A stretch of DNA of 48,197 nucleotides, taken from contig CACXAO010000019.1 of NCBI GenBank assembly GCA_902765625.1, forward strand, positions 1 through 48,197, read 5' to 3'. A model generated the notes under the pieces. The model had not been told where the DNA came from. It saw only the letters and a list, made by a program, of their open reading frames with translations, and searched no databases. The DNA is from an uncultured Ruminococcus sp. (GTDB taxonomy: Bacteria; Bacillota; Clostridia; Oscillospirales; Acutalibacteraceae). The translations under genes and the position numbers were made by a program. Below, piece by piece: positions 1 to 8,637 of this stretch; positions within the stretch are counted from its first letter, which is position 1, and each line of letters starts with the position of its first letter.

Positions 1-26
1 CCAAGTTCCTGCTTACGAAGTCTCAT
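1..26 (-). CDS. 5' end of an unidentified gene (runs off the left edge)
   Basis: Only eight codons plus two bases are visible, reading MRLRKQEL from an ATG at 26..24. The start is supported by a GGAGAG ribosome binding site 8 nt upstream and a good sigma-A promoter about 65 bp upstream. Too little is present to name the product. Confidence 0.55.
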
Positions 27-88
27 TTTTTACTCTCTCCAAATCGTTTTAATTCTTTTTGAAAATTCTCCAAAAACATTATGTACCT

Positions 89-117
89 ATTATAATACTA
101 TATTAGAAAAAAAACAA
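89..117 (-). promoter_or_regulatory. Sigma-A promoter for the gene leaving the left edge
   Basis: On the minus strand TTGTTT (117..112) and a perfect TATAAT (94..89) are separated by 17 bp. The expected transcription start near 82 leaves a leader of about 56 nt before the ATG at 26. Confidence 0.6.
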
Positions 118-386
118 GCCCTTTTTGTAAATAAATTTAAAAAAATGAAATTTTTTGAGTTTTTCAGTTACAAACCTTTTAACTATTGTATCTGTTGCAT
201 ATTTGTCCTCTTGGTTCCTCTTTTCTTTTTGGGCTATTTGTCGGTTATTTTTTGCTTTGTGGAAAGATGTCAGGAGTGTTGAAAACCCGGAACTACTTTG
301 TTAATTGATGTTAGTTATGTTTAAAAGTCGAATTTTGAGGAATTTACTACAAATTATTACAAAACGATTACACCGTCGGGATCAAA

Positions 387-415
387 AAAACCGCCCCTTT
401 TTCAGGGACGGTTTT
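387..415 (-). terminator. Rho-independent terminator of the 36-codon peptide gene
   Basis: On the minus strand the arms CCGTCCCT and AGGGGCGG pair fully if one G-U wobble is allowed, with a 5-nt loop, followed by seven T residues (390..384). In the plus direction the wobble becomes a mismatch and the T run is interrupted, so it belongs to the minus strand. Confidence 0.8.
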
Positions 416-433
416 GCCATTTTTTTAATTATT

Positions 434-544
434 TTATTCACGGATCGGGGTTTCTATGGGATTTCCCTTGCCTGATTTTGTAATTACATCAACTACATCA
501 AATAATTCTACATCAACAACCGGGGTAAAATATGTATCTTTCAT
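434..544 (-). CDS. Stand-alone 36-aa peptide with a DVIT..SG motif, function unknown
   Basis: A complete small gene encoding a peptide that begins MKDTYFTPVVDVELFDVVD, continues VITKSGKGNP and ends IETPIRE. It is acidic, lacks a signal peptide and has no cysteine. The start is chosen by an AAGGTG site 7 nt upstream; an in-frame ATG two codons earlier sits almost on that site and is less likely. It has its own extended -10 promoter (618-646) and its own terminator (387-415), so it is a monocistron. From memory, short Clostridia peptides with a Tyr..Pro start and a D-V-I-T-x-S-G core are common and unannotated. That resemblance is not verified. A role as a precursor or signal peptide is inference only. 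Confidence 0.65.
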   Translation of the reverse strand: MKDTYFTPVVDVELFDVVDVITKSGKGNPIETPIRE

Positions 545-617
545 ATTCATTCACCTTCAAATTTTTAGTTACAAATAAACAAATCTATTTTTGTAATTTG
601 CATTAAGGGACATAAAC

Positions 618-646
618 ATGATAACATTAATTGAGATAATAATCAA
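618..646 (-). promoter_or_regulatory. Promoter of the 36-aa peptide gene
   Basis: On the minus strand TTGATT (646..641), a 17-bp spacer, and TATCAT (623..618) preceded by TG one base before it, an extended -10. The expected start near 611 gives a leader of about 67 nt. Confidence 0.65.
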
Positions 647-708
647 GTAGCATATTGTACAATATTTTAATACAGCTTTTGTGCAGCATTGCTTGCGGCG
701 TTCTAAAT

Positions 709-733
709 AATAATCGGAAAGCTTCCTATTATT
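709..733 (-). terminator. Weak hairpin overlapping the rpiB stop codon
   Basis: AATAAT and GGAA pair with TTCC and ATTATT across a 3-nt loop with one mismatch, starting inside the rpiB stop. The following T run is poor, so termination would be inefficient. Confidence 0.35.
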
Positions 734-1184
734 ATTCAAATGAAGTTTTACCGTTATCCATTTCCGTAAGCATGGCAACGCGCTTGTCGTGTCTGCCGCC
801 CTCTTCGGGAGTATTAAGAAAGATGTCGACAAATCTCAGCGCGTCTTCAACGCTTGTTACTCTGCCGCCCATACATAAAATATTAGCATGATTGTGGCGG
901 CGGGTCATTTCTGCGCCGAAATCGTTGCTCACTACCGCAGCACGAACGCCCTTTACTTTATTTGCAGCCATTGAGATTCCTATACCTGTGCCGCAGCAAA
1001 GGATCCCAAGCTCGCAGTCGCCGCCTACAACCGCGTTTGCAACCTTGCAGGCGTAAACCGGATAATCTACGCTGTCCTCGCTGTATGTGCCAAAATCCTT
1101 GTAGGCAATACCCTGCTCGTCAAAGTGTTTTTTTATGGCGGTAATCAGGTTAAAGCCGCCGTGATCGCATCCAAGCGCTATCAT
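732..1184 (-). CDS. rpiB: Ribose-5-phosphate isomerase B
   Basis: A 150-aa cytosolic RpiB/LacA-type sugar-phosphate isomerase interconverting ribose-5-phosphate and ribulose-5-phosphate in the pentose phosphate pathway. The N-terminal CDHGG (residues 6-10), the CCGTGIGIS block with the catalytic cysteine at about 64, RHNHAN (about 96-101) and the phosphate-binding HDKR near 132 all match the family, and the length is normal. An AAAGGAGAGG site precedes the ATG. It is the last gene of the fhs-tsaE-tsaB-rpiB run, 24 bp after tsaB. LacA/LacB-type isomerases share the fold, but no lac genes are nearby, so RpiB is the better call. Confidence 0.92.
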   Translation of the reverse strand: MIALGCDHGGFNLITAIKKHFDEQGIAYKDFGTYSEDSVDYPVYACKVANAVVGGDCELGILCCGTGIGISMAANKVKGVRAAVVSNDFGAEMTRRHNHANILCMGGRVTSVEDALRFVDIFLNTPEEGGRHDKRVAMLTEMDNGKTSFE

Positions 1185-1208
1185 GTGAACCTCTCCTTTA
1201 TTTTGTGA

Positions 1209-1916
1209 TTAGGATTTGCCGGATAATCTTTTGTTCAGCTCTCGCTGCGCCTGCGGAAGTCTCAGATAGACCGGCATAAGCTCAGCCGCCGAGACGGTCT
1301 CTCCCCTTTTGAGGCTCTCAAACGCAGCCATTGCCGTGGAAACAGCTGTCTGTATGCGGCTGTTGATCGGAGCAAGCGTGAGATTCGGAACGTCTGCTTT
1401 AAGGTAATCGTAGCTGACAGTCGCGCCGTCGCCTACCAGAACTATATTGCCGTCAATACGCAGAAGTTCTTCCTTTAAGTCGGTCAGAGCCAAAGCTCTG
1501 TCGTCGCAAAGACGCTCAATTTTATCTCCTTTTACTCGAAAAATCGCGTTATATACCTGCGAACAGCGCGCGTCCATTACCGCGCAGACAACGCAGTCGC
1601 CGCCTAAGCAGTTATACGCCATGCTCTCAAGCGTTGAAACCGATACGCAGGGAATACTATGCGCAAATGCAAGTCCCTTGACAGCCGCCACACCGATACG
1701 AACTCCGGTGAAAGACCCCGGACCTGCGTTTACCGCAATTGCATTCAGCTCCTCCGGTTTTGTTTCGGTATTGCTGAAAAGAGCCTCGATCATGGGCATG
1801 AGAGTTCTGCTGTGGGTCAGGGCGGTATCGATAAAAAACGAACCGATGATTTTTTCCTCTTGGGCAAGGCAGACCGACGCAGCCTTAGCCGTGGTGTCAA
1901 CCGCCAATATCTTCAA
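1209..1916 (-). CDS. tsaB: tRNA t6A37 threonylcarbamoyltransfer complex dimerization subunit TsaB
   Basis: A 235-aa ASKHA-fold protein that partners TsaD and TsaE in N6-threonylcarbamoylation of A37 in ANN-decoding tRNAs. It shows the N-terminal VDTT (residues 6-9) and the hallmark GPGSFTGVRIG (65-75), and normal length. Its start overlaps the 3' end of tsaE by 20 bp, suggesting coupled translation of the two partners. It lacks the metal-binding histidines of TsaD, as expected for TsaB. TsaD itself is not in this operon; a divergent TsaD-like protein is encoded at 38443-39387. Confidence 0.93.
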   Translation of the reverse strand: MKILAVDTTAKAASVCLAQEEKIIGSFFIDTALTHSRTLMPMIEALFSNTETKPEELNAIAVNAGPGSFTGVRIGVAAVKGLAFAHSIPCVSVSTLESMAYNCLGGDCVVCAVMDARCSQVYNAIFRVKGDKIERLCDDRALALTDLKEELLRIDGNIVLVGDGATVSYDYLKADVPNLTLAPINSRIQTAVSTAMAAFESLKRGETVSAAELMPVYLRLPQAQRELNKRLSGKS

Positions 1917-2334
1917 GTGTTACACCTTCTATGTCAAATATCCGCTGATTATCGCTCTCACCTCGGGAAATAGTGATTCTCAGCGCGTTTTCGGGCAAAG
2001 CTCCCTCGATGTTCTCGCTCCACTCGATTACAAGCACGCCGTTTTCGAGATAATCGAAAAAGCCTGTAGAATACAAATCGTCCCACGAGGCGACGCGGTA
2101 CATGTCGAAGTGATAAACCGGAACTCTGCCTCTGTATTCATTCACCAACGCGAAGGTCGGGCTGGAAACAATGTCGTCAGCACCCATGCCGCGGGCTAAT
2201 CCGCGCGTAAACGCTGTCTTTCCCATTCCCAAACCGCCGAATAACGCTATAACCTCTGTGCCGCTGAGCTTTGAAGCAACACGCTCGCCCAGCCGCTCGG
2301 TTTCCTCCGCGCTGTTTGAAATCCATCTGCTCAT
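1897..2334 (-). CDS. tsaE: tRNA t6A37 threonylcarbamoyltransfer complex ATPase TsaE
   Basis: A 145-aa P-loop ATPase that drives turnover of the TsaBDE t6A synthase. Visible are the Walker A GGLGMGKTA (33-41), SSPTFALVNEY (57-67), HFDMYR (75-80) and VIEW (102-105), all in the family order. The ATG overlaps the fhs stop as TGATG, a translational coupling arrangement, and the 3' end overlaps tsaB. Confidence 0.94.
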   Translation of the reverse strand: MSRWISNSAEETERLGERVASKLSGTEVIALFGGLGMGKTAFTRGLARGMGADDIVSSPTFALVNEYRGRVPVYHFDMYRVASWDDLYSTGFFDYLENGVLVIEWSENIEGALPENALRITISRGESDNQRIFDIEGVTLEDIGG

Positions 2335-4001
2335 CAGAACAATCCCGTGATCTCGCCGTCGCCGTTAACGTCGATATTGTGAGCCGCGGGAGCCTTGGGA
2401 AGTCCGGGCATTGTCATAATGTCGCCCGTGTATACTACAACGAAGCCTGCGCCGTTTGAAAGCGAAACGTTTCTTACGGTAATCTCAAAATCCTTGGGCG
2501 CGCCGAGCAGAGTCGGGTCGTCGGAAAGAGAATACTGGGTTTTAGCAATGCAAACAGGCATTTTGTCGGTGCCGAGCTTCTGTACCTCGGCAATCGCCTT
2601 TTCAGCCTGAGTGGTGTAATTGACTCTTGCCGCACCGTAAATGTTCTTTGCGATCGCGTCGATTTTCTCCTTAACGGTCAGCTCATCCGGATAAAGCGGC
2701 TTGAAGTCTGAAGGCTTCTCACAAGCCTCGACTACCTTCTCAGCCAGCTCTACGCCGCCGTCGCCGCCCTTGCCGAACACCTCGGAAAGAGCAAAATCAG
2801 CGCCGTTTGCCTTGCAGTATTCTTCAATATAGTTAAGCTCTGCCTCGCTGTCTGTGCCGAAACGGTTGATCGCAACGACAACGGGCACGTTATACTTGCG
2901 CATATTCTCGATATGAACTCCGAGGTTTACGATACCTGCCTTGAGCGCTTCAAGATTCTCTGAGGAAACCTCGGCCTTGGGCACGCCGCCGTTGTATTTG
3001 AGAGCACGGCAGGTTGCGACAAGGACGATCGCCGAGGGCTTTAAGCCGGCAAAGCGGCACTTGATATCCAGGAACTTCTCGGCTCCCAAATCCGAACCGA
3101 AGCCTGCCTCGGTGATGCAGTAATCAGCTAATTTGAGCGCGAGCTTTGTCGCTCTTACGCTGTTGCAGCCGTGAGCGATATTCGCGAAGGGTCCTCCGTG
3201 AACGATCGCAGGCGTACCCTCGAGAGTCTGAACGAGGTTAGGCTTGATCGCATCCTTGAGAAGCGCGGTCATCGCGCCGTCAGCCTTTAGGTCGCGCGCA
3301 TATACGGGTTCGCCGCTGTAGGTATACGCAACCAGAATGCTGCCGAGTCTGCGCTTGAGGTCGTCGATATCCGAAGCAAGACAGAGAATCGCCATAACCT
3401 CAGACGCAACGGTGATGATAAAATGATCCTCACGCGGAACGCCGTTCACCTTGCCGCCCAAGCCTACGATAATGTTTCTGAGCGCGCGGTCGTTCATATC
3501 AAGGCAGCGTTTGAAAAGGATCCTGCGAGGGTCTACGTCGAGCGCGTTGCCCTGCTGGATATGGTTATCGAGCATAGCGCAGCAGAGATTGTTCGCAGAG
3601 GTAATCGCGTGCATATCTCCTGTGAAGTGTAGATTGATGTCCTCCATCGGAAGAACCTGTGCGTAACCGCCGCCGGCTGCGCCGCCCTTGATTCCGAATA
3701 CGGGTCCGAGCGACGGCTCTCTGAGGGCAATCACGGCCTTTTTGCCGATTTTTGCCATAGCCTGACCCAAGCCTGCGGTGGTGGTTGTCTTTCCCTCACC
3801 GGCCGGAGTAGGATTGATCGCGGTTACCAGAATCAGCTTACCGTCGGGATTGGCGCTTACACGCGCACTAAGCTCGTCCGAAAGCTTTGCCTTGTATTTT
3901 CCGTAAAATTCAAGTTCGTCCTCCGCAATGCCGATCTGCGCCGCAACTTCCTTTATGGGCAACAGCTTAGCCTGCTGAGCAATTTCAATATCAGACAGCA
4001 T
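2334..4001 (-). CDS. fhs: Formate--tetrahydrofolate ligase
   Basis: A 555-aa ATP-dependent enzyme making 10-formyl-tetrahydrofolate from formate, the entry step of the methyl branch of one-carbon metabolism. The nucleotide-binding [12 protein letters not shown] (about 64-75) and overall length are typical. The longest open frame begins at 4028, but I place the start at the ATG at 4001 because GGAGGTG lies 6 nt upstream. The predicted transcription start near 4025 would also leave no leader for the earlier ATG. It opens the operon with tsaE, tsaB and rpiB and is divergent from the SEDS gene. Confidence 0.96.
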   Translation of the reverse strand: MLSDIEIAQQAKLLPIKEVAAQIGIAEDELEFYGKYKAKLSDELSARVSANPDGKLILVTAINPTPAGEGKTTTTAGLGQAMAKIGKKAVIALREPSLGPVFGIKGGAAGGGYAQVLPMEDINLHFTGDMHAITSANNLCCAMLDNHIQQGNALDVDPRRILFKRCLDMNDRALRNIIVGLGGKVNGVPREDHFIITVASEVMAILCLASDIDDLKRRLGSILVAYTYSGEPVYARDLKADGAMTALLKDAIKPNLVQTLEGTPAIVHGGPFANIAHGCNSVRATKLALKLADYCITEAGFGSDLGAEKFLDIKCRFAGLKPSAIVLVATCRALKYNGGVPKAEVSSENLEALKAGIVNLGVHIENMRKYNVPVVVAINRFGTDSEAELNYIEEYCKANGADFALSEVFGKGGDGGVELAEKVVEACEKPSDFKPLYPDELTVKEKIDAIAKNIYGAARVNYTTQAEKAIAEVQKLGTDKMPVCIAKTQYSLSDDPTLLGAPKDFEITVRNVSLSNGAGFVVVYTGDIMTMPGLPKAPAAHNIDVNGDGEITGLF

Positions 4002-4031
4002 AAAATGCACCTCCGAAAAGTATTTCATTTT

Positions 4032-4040
4032 ATTATAGCA
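4032..4040 (-). promoter_or_regulatory. Extended -10 promoter of fhs
   Basis: The minus strand reads TGCTATAAT, a perfect extended -10 (TGnTATAAT). No recognisable -35 sits 16-18 bp upstream, which is acceptable for extended -10 promoters. It places transcription at about 4025, 24 nt before the fhs start. Confidence 0.55.
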
Positions 4041-4079
4041 AAATTGGAAAACAATATTATTCTTATTTGCAAAATTGGC

Positions 4080-4109
4080 TTGTAAATGACAAGGATTTTT
4101 ACGTATAAT
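4080..4109 (+). promoter_or_regulatory. Candidate promoter of the SEDS gene
   Basis: TTGTAA (4080-4085), an 18-bp spacer and TATAAT (4104-4109). The predicted start near 4116 lies downstream of the first ATG at 4086, favouring a later translation start. Confidence 0.5.
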
Positions 4110-4127
4110 AGTCCCGAGGCGATAAAT

Positions 4128-5231
4128 TTGAAGCGATTATTAGATGATTTCAGAAATTCCGACCGCCTGCTGACTCTCTTTACCGCACTGTCTGCTTTAT
4201 TTGGAGCAATGCTGATTGTCAGCTTACAGCGCGCCGGAACTTACAATTATCTGCGCCCGCAGCTGATTGCGGCAGCGATAGGAACTGCCGCGGCGTTTGT
4301 TACAGCGCAGGCGGACTACAGGATTATGGTACGGAAGTGGTATTTTTTCGCAATAGCCGCGGCTGTTCTGGCAGGCTCGGTGTTTCTCTTTGGCATGAGG
4401 GTCAGCGGAACCGACGACACCGCCTGGGTAAGCCTCCCGTTCGGAATCACGATACAGCCGTCAGAATTTATCAAGCCGTGCTTTATTATCACCTTTACGC
4501 GGCATTTGAGCGTATTGAAGCGCAAGTCAATACTGAATAAGCCGTGGGCGGTACTGAGCCTTCTGCTGCACGCTGCGGTTCCTGTTGCGGTGATTCATTT
4601 GCAAGGCGACGACGGCACCGCGCTTGTTTTCGGACTGGTGTTTGTGATAATGTCAGTTTTCGGAGGAATTAAGCTAAGGTACTTCGCGGCGCTTGGAGGC
4701 GCTGCAGCAGCCGGGCTGCCCTTTGTCTGGCATTACCTGATGAACGAGTCGCAGCGCAACCGCCTGCTGGCGTTATTTGATTCGGGCAGCACGGCGATGG
4801 CTGATTACGCTTATCAGCAGTATCAAGGCAGGCTGTCGCTTGCAAACGGCGGATTGTTCGGCACAGGCTGGATGAACGGTCAGCGCGTAGCAGCAGGCAT
4901 AGTTCCAGAACAGGAAAATGATTTTATTCTCACAGTAGCCGGCGAGGAATCGGGATTTATCGGTTGCATTGCGATAATGGCTCTTTTGTTTACCGTTATG
5001 CTGCTTATTATTCTTAATTCGAAAAATGCGCTCACAAACGAAGGCTCGCTTTTATGCGCGGGAGCGTTCGCGGTTATTGCAGCCCAGACAGCGCTAAACA
5101 TGGGCATGGTGCTCGGTATACTGCCTGTCATCGGTGTTACTCTGCCGCTTTTCAGCGCAGGCGGAAGCTCGCTTATCGGCACGCTGATCTGCATCGGGCT
5201 TGTTCAGAGCGTCAGGATCCACAGATACTGA
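4128..5231 (+). CDS. FtsW/RodA/SpoVE-family (SEDS) peptidoglycan polymerase
   Basis: An integral membrane glycosyltransferase of the SEDS family, about 367 aa with roughly ten membrane segments, expected to polymerise lipid II with a class B PBP. Family signatures are QPSEFIKP, a QGDDGTALV block where most members have Q-P-D-L/F-G, a [20 protein letters not shown] block, and a C-terminal [14 protein letters not shown]. An ATG at 4086 has a stop codon just before it and no ribosome binding site. A TTG at 4128 has GAGGC 7 nt upstream and gives the usual short basic N-terminus, so I prefer it, with moderate certainty. No PBP is adjacent, so RodA, FtsW and SpoVE cannot be told apart here. Confidence 0.85.
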   Translation: MKRLLDDFRNSDRLLTLFTALSALFGAMLIVSLQRAGTYNYLRPQLIAAAIGTAAAFVTAQADYRIMVRKWYFFAIAAAVLAGSVFLFGMRVSGTDDTAWVSLPFGITIQPSEFIKPCFIITFTRHLSVLKRKSILNKPWAVLSLLLHAAVPVAVIHLQGDDGTALVFGLVFVIMSVFGGIKLRYFAALGGAAAAGLPFVWHYLMNESQRNRLLALFDSGSTAMADYAYQQYQGRLSLANGGLFGTGWMNGQRVAAGIVPEQENDFILTVAGEESGFIGCIAIMALLFTVMLLIILNSKNALTNEGSLLCAGAFAVIAAQTALNMGMVLGILPVIGVTLPLFSAGGSSLIGTLICIGLVQSVRIHRY

Positions 5232-5273
5232 TACTGAATCTGTTTTAATGCGATTTAATTGAAAATAGTAAAA

Positions 5274-5301
5274 AACGGAAAGGCGTAAAAACCTTTCCGT
5301 T
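5274..5301. terminator. Bidirectional terminator between the SEDS gene and cdaR
   Basis: Ten-base arms AACGGAAAGG and CCTTTCCGTT around an 8-nt loop, with an A run on one side and a T run on the other, serving the convergent genes. Confidence 0.85.
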
Positions 5302-5306
5302 TTTGT

Positions 5307-6560
5307 TTATTTGTTCTCTGATATATTGAGGTTCGCAGTGTAGCTTCCGTATGCCCAACAGCTGCTTGCGCCGTCGAAACGGAAGGTTACGGGCATTTCA
5401 ACCGAACCCTTTTTGACCACCGAGCCTGTCGCAGAAATTGTAGCCGTTATTTTATCTGCGTCCAGATCCTCGATCTGCGATTTAGGTCCGATAACCGTGA
5501 CGCTGATATTCTTTGAGGTAACCTCTGCCTTGTAATCATCCGAGAGTCCCTCAACCTTGAAGGTGTCTACGTCAAAGGTCTTTTTGGTCATGCCGCTGAG
5601 ATCGATTTTTACCTGAGCTGCCGCGTTGTTGCTGATGTTTTTGCACTTCTCGGGTATGCTGATTGCCAGAGCGTTGAAGGTAACTGCTTCGTCAGACAGC
5701 TTGGAGAAGTCGATTTCCTCCGTCTTAACCGAAACAAGGGTTTTCATTACATCGTCGGGACCCGCAAGAAGCAGTCCGGCAGGATGAACTTCAACCAAAT
5801 CTGTCAGGTCAAGTCCGCTGGGTTTATTGACATAGCCCGGCTCTACCTTTACGCTCTTTTCGGTGAGCACAGAAATAGTAGCGGTGAGTGTGCGGAAGCT
5901 CATTGACAAAAGCTTCTGCGAAATCTCGTTGTCGTTTTCGTCGTATAGCACGATATTGGCTTCGACGTCGGTCGTCTCAAGCAGAGTATCCGTTACGCCC
6001 GCAACAGCCGCAACCTTTTTTATTTTCATGACCTCGGTCTGAGGTCCCGAAATTGTGATGGAGTTGTAAGGAAGCGAGGTTGCGCCGTAGTAGCCGTCGG
6101 CAACGCCGAAGAGTATCTCATCCTGAATCTGGAAGGTGCTCTCCTTGTAATAATCGACCATTACGCTTACGCTTGAGGGGCTTAAGCCCGTGATCTGAAA
6201 ATTGTTCGACGGGTTTTTCTTTGCCGCCGAAACCGGAAGCGTGAAATTTCCGGAGGAATTGACAGAGGTTGCCGCCGCGGTCACGGTCAAATCCGATTCG
6301 GTGACCGAACCTAAGATAGTCCGGTTGCCGGTTACGGTAACGGACGCGGTCTGCTTTTCGTCGGTGAAAATCTGCAGACCCAGCTCGCGCGAGCTTTCGG
6401 ACAAATCCATCTGAATCGGAACATTGCTTATTGTCACGGTAGTGTCGTTTGTCGAATTAAGACTCATATAGGTCCAGATTCCGATAGAGATAACCACCGC
6501 GAGAACAAAAATAATATAGTTATTTGAAAATAACCACTGAGAGAGGCTGTGTTTTTTCAC
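5307..6560 (-). CDS. cdaR: YbbR-domain regulator of diadenylate cyclase (CdaR)
   Basis: A 417-aa protein with one N-terminal membrane anchor (about 13-32, following a basic MKKHSLSQWLF start) and an extracytoplasmic part made of three to four YbbR repeats, recognisable as beta-rich units rich in V, T and S. In Firmicutes CdaR binds and modulates the membrane diadenylate cyclase CdaA. Here it directly follows cdaA with a 4-bp ATGA overlap, the canonical arrangement. A glmM gene, often third in this operon, does not follow; the SEDS gene is convergent instead. Confidence 0.88.
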   Translation of the reverse strand: MKKHSLSQWLFSNNYIIFVLAVVISIGIWTYMSLNSTNDTTVTISNVPIQMDLSESSRELGLQIFTDEKQTASVTVTGNRTILGSVTESDLTVTAAATSVNSSGNFTLPVSAAKKNPSNNFQITGLSPSSVSVMVDYYKESTFQIQDEILFGVADGYYGATSLPYNSITISGPQTEVMKIKKVAAVAGVTDTLLETTDVEANIVLYDENDNEISQKLLSMSFRTLTATISVLTEKSVKVEPGYVNKPSGLDLTDLVEVHPAGLLLAGPDDVMKTLVSVKTEEIDFSKLSDEAVTFNALAISIPEKCKNISNNAAAQVKIDLSGMTKKTFDVDTFKVEGLSDDYKAEVTSKNISVTVIGPKSQIEDLDADKITATISATGSVVKKGSVEMPVTFRFDGASSCWAYGSYTANLNISENK

Positions 6561-7423
6561 TCTTTCTTCCTCCCTTTGCGGTTTTTGCGTGTAGTCTGCT
6601 CCTCCTCAACAAATTCGTCGAGCAACAGCTCGTTGAGCTTTCGCACAAGACTTTCGCGTGTATAGTCTCGCGTGAGCACGCCGTTGACCGCAAGAGAAAT
6701 CACGCCGGTTTCTTCGCTGACGACGAGTACAACGGAGTCGCTCTGCTCGCTGATGCCCAATGCGGCGCGGTGGCGCGTACCGAGATTTATATCAACGGTT
6801 TTGTCGTCCGTCAGCGGCAGGATGCAGCCTGCGGCATGAAGCTTTCCGTCGCGGATAATGCTTGCGCCGTCGTGAAGCGGAGCCTTGTTGAAAAAGATAT
6901 TGCCAAACAGCGCAACAGAGGTCTGAGCGTCGATAATCGTACCTGTCGCCGCGATATCCGAAAGCATGGTTTCCCTCTCAAACACCATAAGCGCGCCTGT
7001 TTTTGAACGCGAAAACAGAACCGAGGTATCGGCAGCGTCCTCGATGGACTTTTTGACCGCCTCTACCCACTCGTCGGTTTTGCCGAATCTCGAGAAGAAG
7101 TTTGAAAAATACTTTTTCCATGTTTTATTTCTGCCCAGCTGCTCGAGCGCCTTGCGGATTTCGGGCTGGAAGATTACAACAATTACTACAACCGAAGCCT
7201 CAAACATCGCCCGAAGAAGCGAAGAAAGCATTACAAGCTGGAACAGTGAGGCAAGGAAGTAGATTACAAACAGCAGAATTATTCCTTTCAGAAGCTGGAA
7301 CGCCCGGGTTTCGCGCACCAGACGGAAGAGACCGAAGATAATCAGGGCGATCGCCAGAATATCGATAACGTCGCGAATCTGAATCGTCTTGATTATGGAC
7401 AGAAAATGTTCAAACAATTCCAT
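6557..7423 (-). CDS. cdaA: Diadenylate cyclase CdaA
   Basis: A 288-aa membrane enzyme that makes the second messenger c-di-AMP from two ATP. Three N-terminal membrane helices (about 20-37, 43-63 and 67-86) are followed by a DAC domain carrying the catalytic DGA (185-187) and RHR (217-219) motifs. A GGAGGAGAGG region precedes the ATG. Transcription probably starts from a promoter overlapping the end of the upstream cysteine desulfurase gene. Confidence 0.95.
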   Translation of the reverse strand: MELFEHFLSIIKTIQIRDVIDILAIALIIFGLFRLVRETRAFQLLKGIILLFVIYFLASLFQLVMLSSLLRAMFEASVVVIVVIFQPEIRKALEQLGRNKTWKKYFSNFFSRFGKTDEWVEAVKKSIEDAADTSVLFSRSKTGALMVFERETMLSDIAATGTIIDAQTSVALFGNIFFNKAPLHDGASIIRDGKLHAAGCILPLTDDKTVDINLGTRHRAALGISEQSDSVVLVVSEETGVISLAVNGVLTRDYTRESLVRKLNELLLDEFVEEEQTTRKNRKGRKKE

Positions 7424-7451
7424 ACCTCTCCTCCTTTCATACTTCTTTTCT

Positions 7452-7481
7452 ATTCTAACACATTTTAAATGTCGAATGCAA
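7452..7481 (-). promoter_or_regulatory. Candidate promoter of cdaA-cdaR
   Basis: On the minus strand TTGCAT (7481..7476), 18 bp, then TAGAAT (7457..7452) with TG one base before it (extended -10). The -35 lies inside the last codons of the preceding gene. Confidence 0.45.
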
Positions 7482-8637
7482 CCTTTTTTTCATTATAAAT
7501 GACACTTTTATTTACGCACTGACAGAAATATTCCGCATGACGCTGATTATTGAAGGCTGACAGCACCGCGCGCACTGTTCCGCGTTCCACTGTGCCTTTG
7601 CTGATGTGAGCCAGCGGCGCGCAGTGAAGGCCTGCCCGAACTGCAATTCCGAAGCGGTCGTTTAATATCTGTGCCACTCGCTCGCTGTCTGTTCCCTCGA
7701 TATTAAATGAAATTACCGGAACGTGCGTTGATATTTCGGGTCGCGCGGTGTAAAGCTCTACTCCGGCGGTATTTTTCAGCCTGTCGTACATCAGCTGCGC
7801 AAGGCGCATTTCGTGACGCGCAAGATTATCTGTTCCGCGGCTTTTAACAAACCTCAATCCCTCGCGCAAGCCGGCTATTCCGGCGACGTTAGGCGTGCCG
7901 CTCTCATATTTATCGGGAAGCTGTTCCGGCTGCAGTCTGTCCGAAGAATAGCTGCCCGTACCTCCCTGAATCAGGCTGTCGGGCATTGTTTCTGAGTTTA
8001 TCAGCAGAAAGCCCGTGCCCATAGGTCCGTATAGTCCCTTGTGACCGGCAGTACAGAGATAATCTATGCAGCTGTCAGAGAGGTTTATCGGCAGAACGCC
8101 TGCCGTCTGAGCCGCGTCAAGACAGAAAAGGATTCCGTTTATTCTGCAAAGCGCAGAAATACGCTCAACGGGAAGCCTGATTCCGAACACGTTTGAAGCG
8201 TGGGTGCAGACAACCAGCTTGGTGTTTTTGCGGAACTGAGAACGGAAGCTGTCAATAGTATGCTCGTCATCGCCCTCAAAAACCTCGGCTACCGAATATT
8301 CCACTCCGTATTTCTTCAATTCCTCCAAAGGCCGCACGACGGCGTTATGCTCAAGCGAGGAAACAACCGCGTGGTCTCCCCTCTTTAGAACGCCGTGGAT
8401 CACAGTATTCAGAGCGGCTGTGCAGTTGTGGGTAAAAATCACCCTTTCAGGCTCGCTTAAACCAAAAAACTCTGCTGCCTCGCTGCGGCAGGAATATATC
8501 ATCTCGGCGCCTCTGAGCGACATTCTGTGACCGCTGCGCCCGGGATTCGCACCGAGAGACGTCATTGCGCCGCTGACCGCGCGAACAACTCCCGTCGGCT
8601 TCGGAAAGGTCGTCGCGCCGTTATCGAGGTATATCAC
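7465..8637 (-). CDS. Class V aminotransferase / cysteine desulfurase-like protein
   Basis: A 390-aa PLP enzyme of the SufS-like group. It has the PLP lysine K200 in CTAGHKGLYGP, H97, D174 and Q177 around the cofactor, and the catalytic cysteine C339 in RAGLHCAPLAH. It therefore should mobilise sulfur (or selenium) from cysteine or selenocysteine. No sufBCD, iscU or selD is near. The gene overlaps an upstream DUF3343 gene by 4 bp; that pairing is familiar from sulfur/selenium-trafficking neighbourhoods of Clostridia, where this subgroup is modelled as TIGR01977 (from memory). The real acceptor cannot be read from the sequence. Confidence 0.85.
   Translation of the reverse strand: MIYLDNGATTFPKPTGVVRAVSGAMTSLGANPGRSGHRMSLRGAEMIYSCRSEAAEFFGLSEPERVIFTHNCTAALNTVIHGVLKRGDHAVVSSLEHNAVVRPLEELKKYGVEYSVAEVFEGDDEHTIDSFRSQFRKNTKLVVCTHASNVFGIRLPVERISALCRINGILFCLDAAQTAGVLPINLSDSCIDYLCTAGHKGLYGPMGTGFLLINSETMPDSLIQGGTGSYSSDRLQPEQLPDKYESGTPNVAGIAGLREGLRFVKSRGTDNLARHEMRLAQLMYDRLKNTAGVELYTARPEISTHVPVISFNIEGTDSERVAQILNDRFGIAVRAGLHCAPLAHISKGTVERGTVRAVLSAFNNQRHAEYFCQCVNKSVIYNEKKVAFDI

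Larger units (their letters stand above)
27..433. other. Gene-free AT-rich stretch
   Basis: This 407-base stretch holds the promoter at 89-117 and the terminator at 387-415. Apart from these I see no open frame with a convincing ribosome binding site, no repeat and no structured RNA. A five-codon frame with an upstream GAGGAC exists on the minus strand near 200 but is too short to support. Confidence 0.6.

Noticed and set aside
569-832. 87-aa minus-strand frame overlapping rpiB and the gap after it
   Set aside because: It starts inside rpiB in another frame, has low-complexity sequence and runs through the promoter of the 36-aa peptide gene.
1447-2199. 250-aa plus-strand frame across tsaB and tsaE
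   Set aside because: It crosses two well-defined genes and has no start signal.
7465-8637. Housekeeping iron-sulfur NifS/IscS or SufS of the main pathway
   Set aside because: No iscU, sufU or sufBCD neighbour is present and the DUF3343 partner points to the other subgroup, so I kept a general name.
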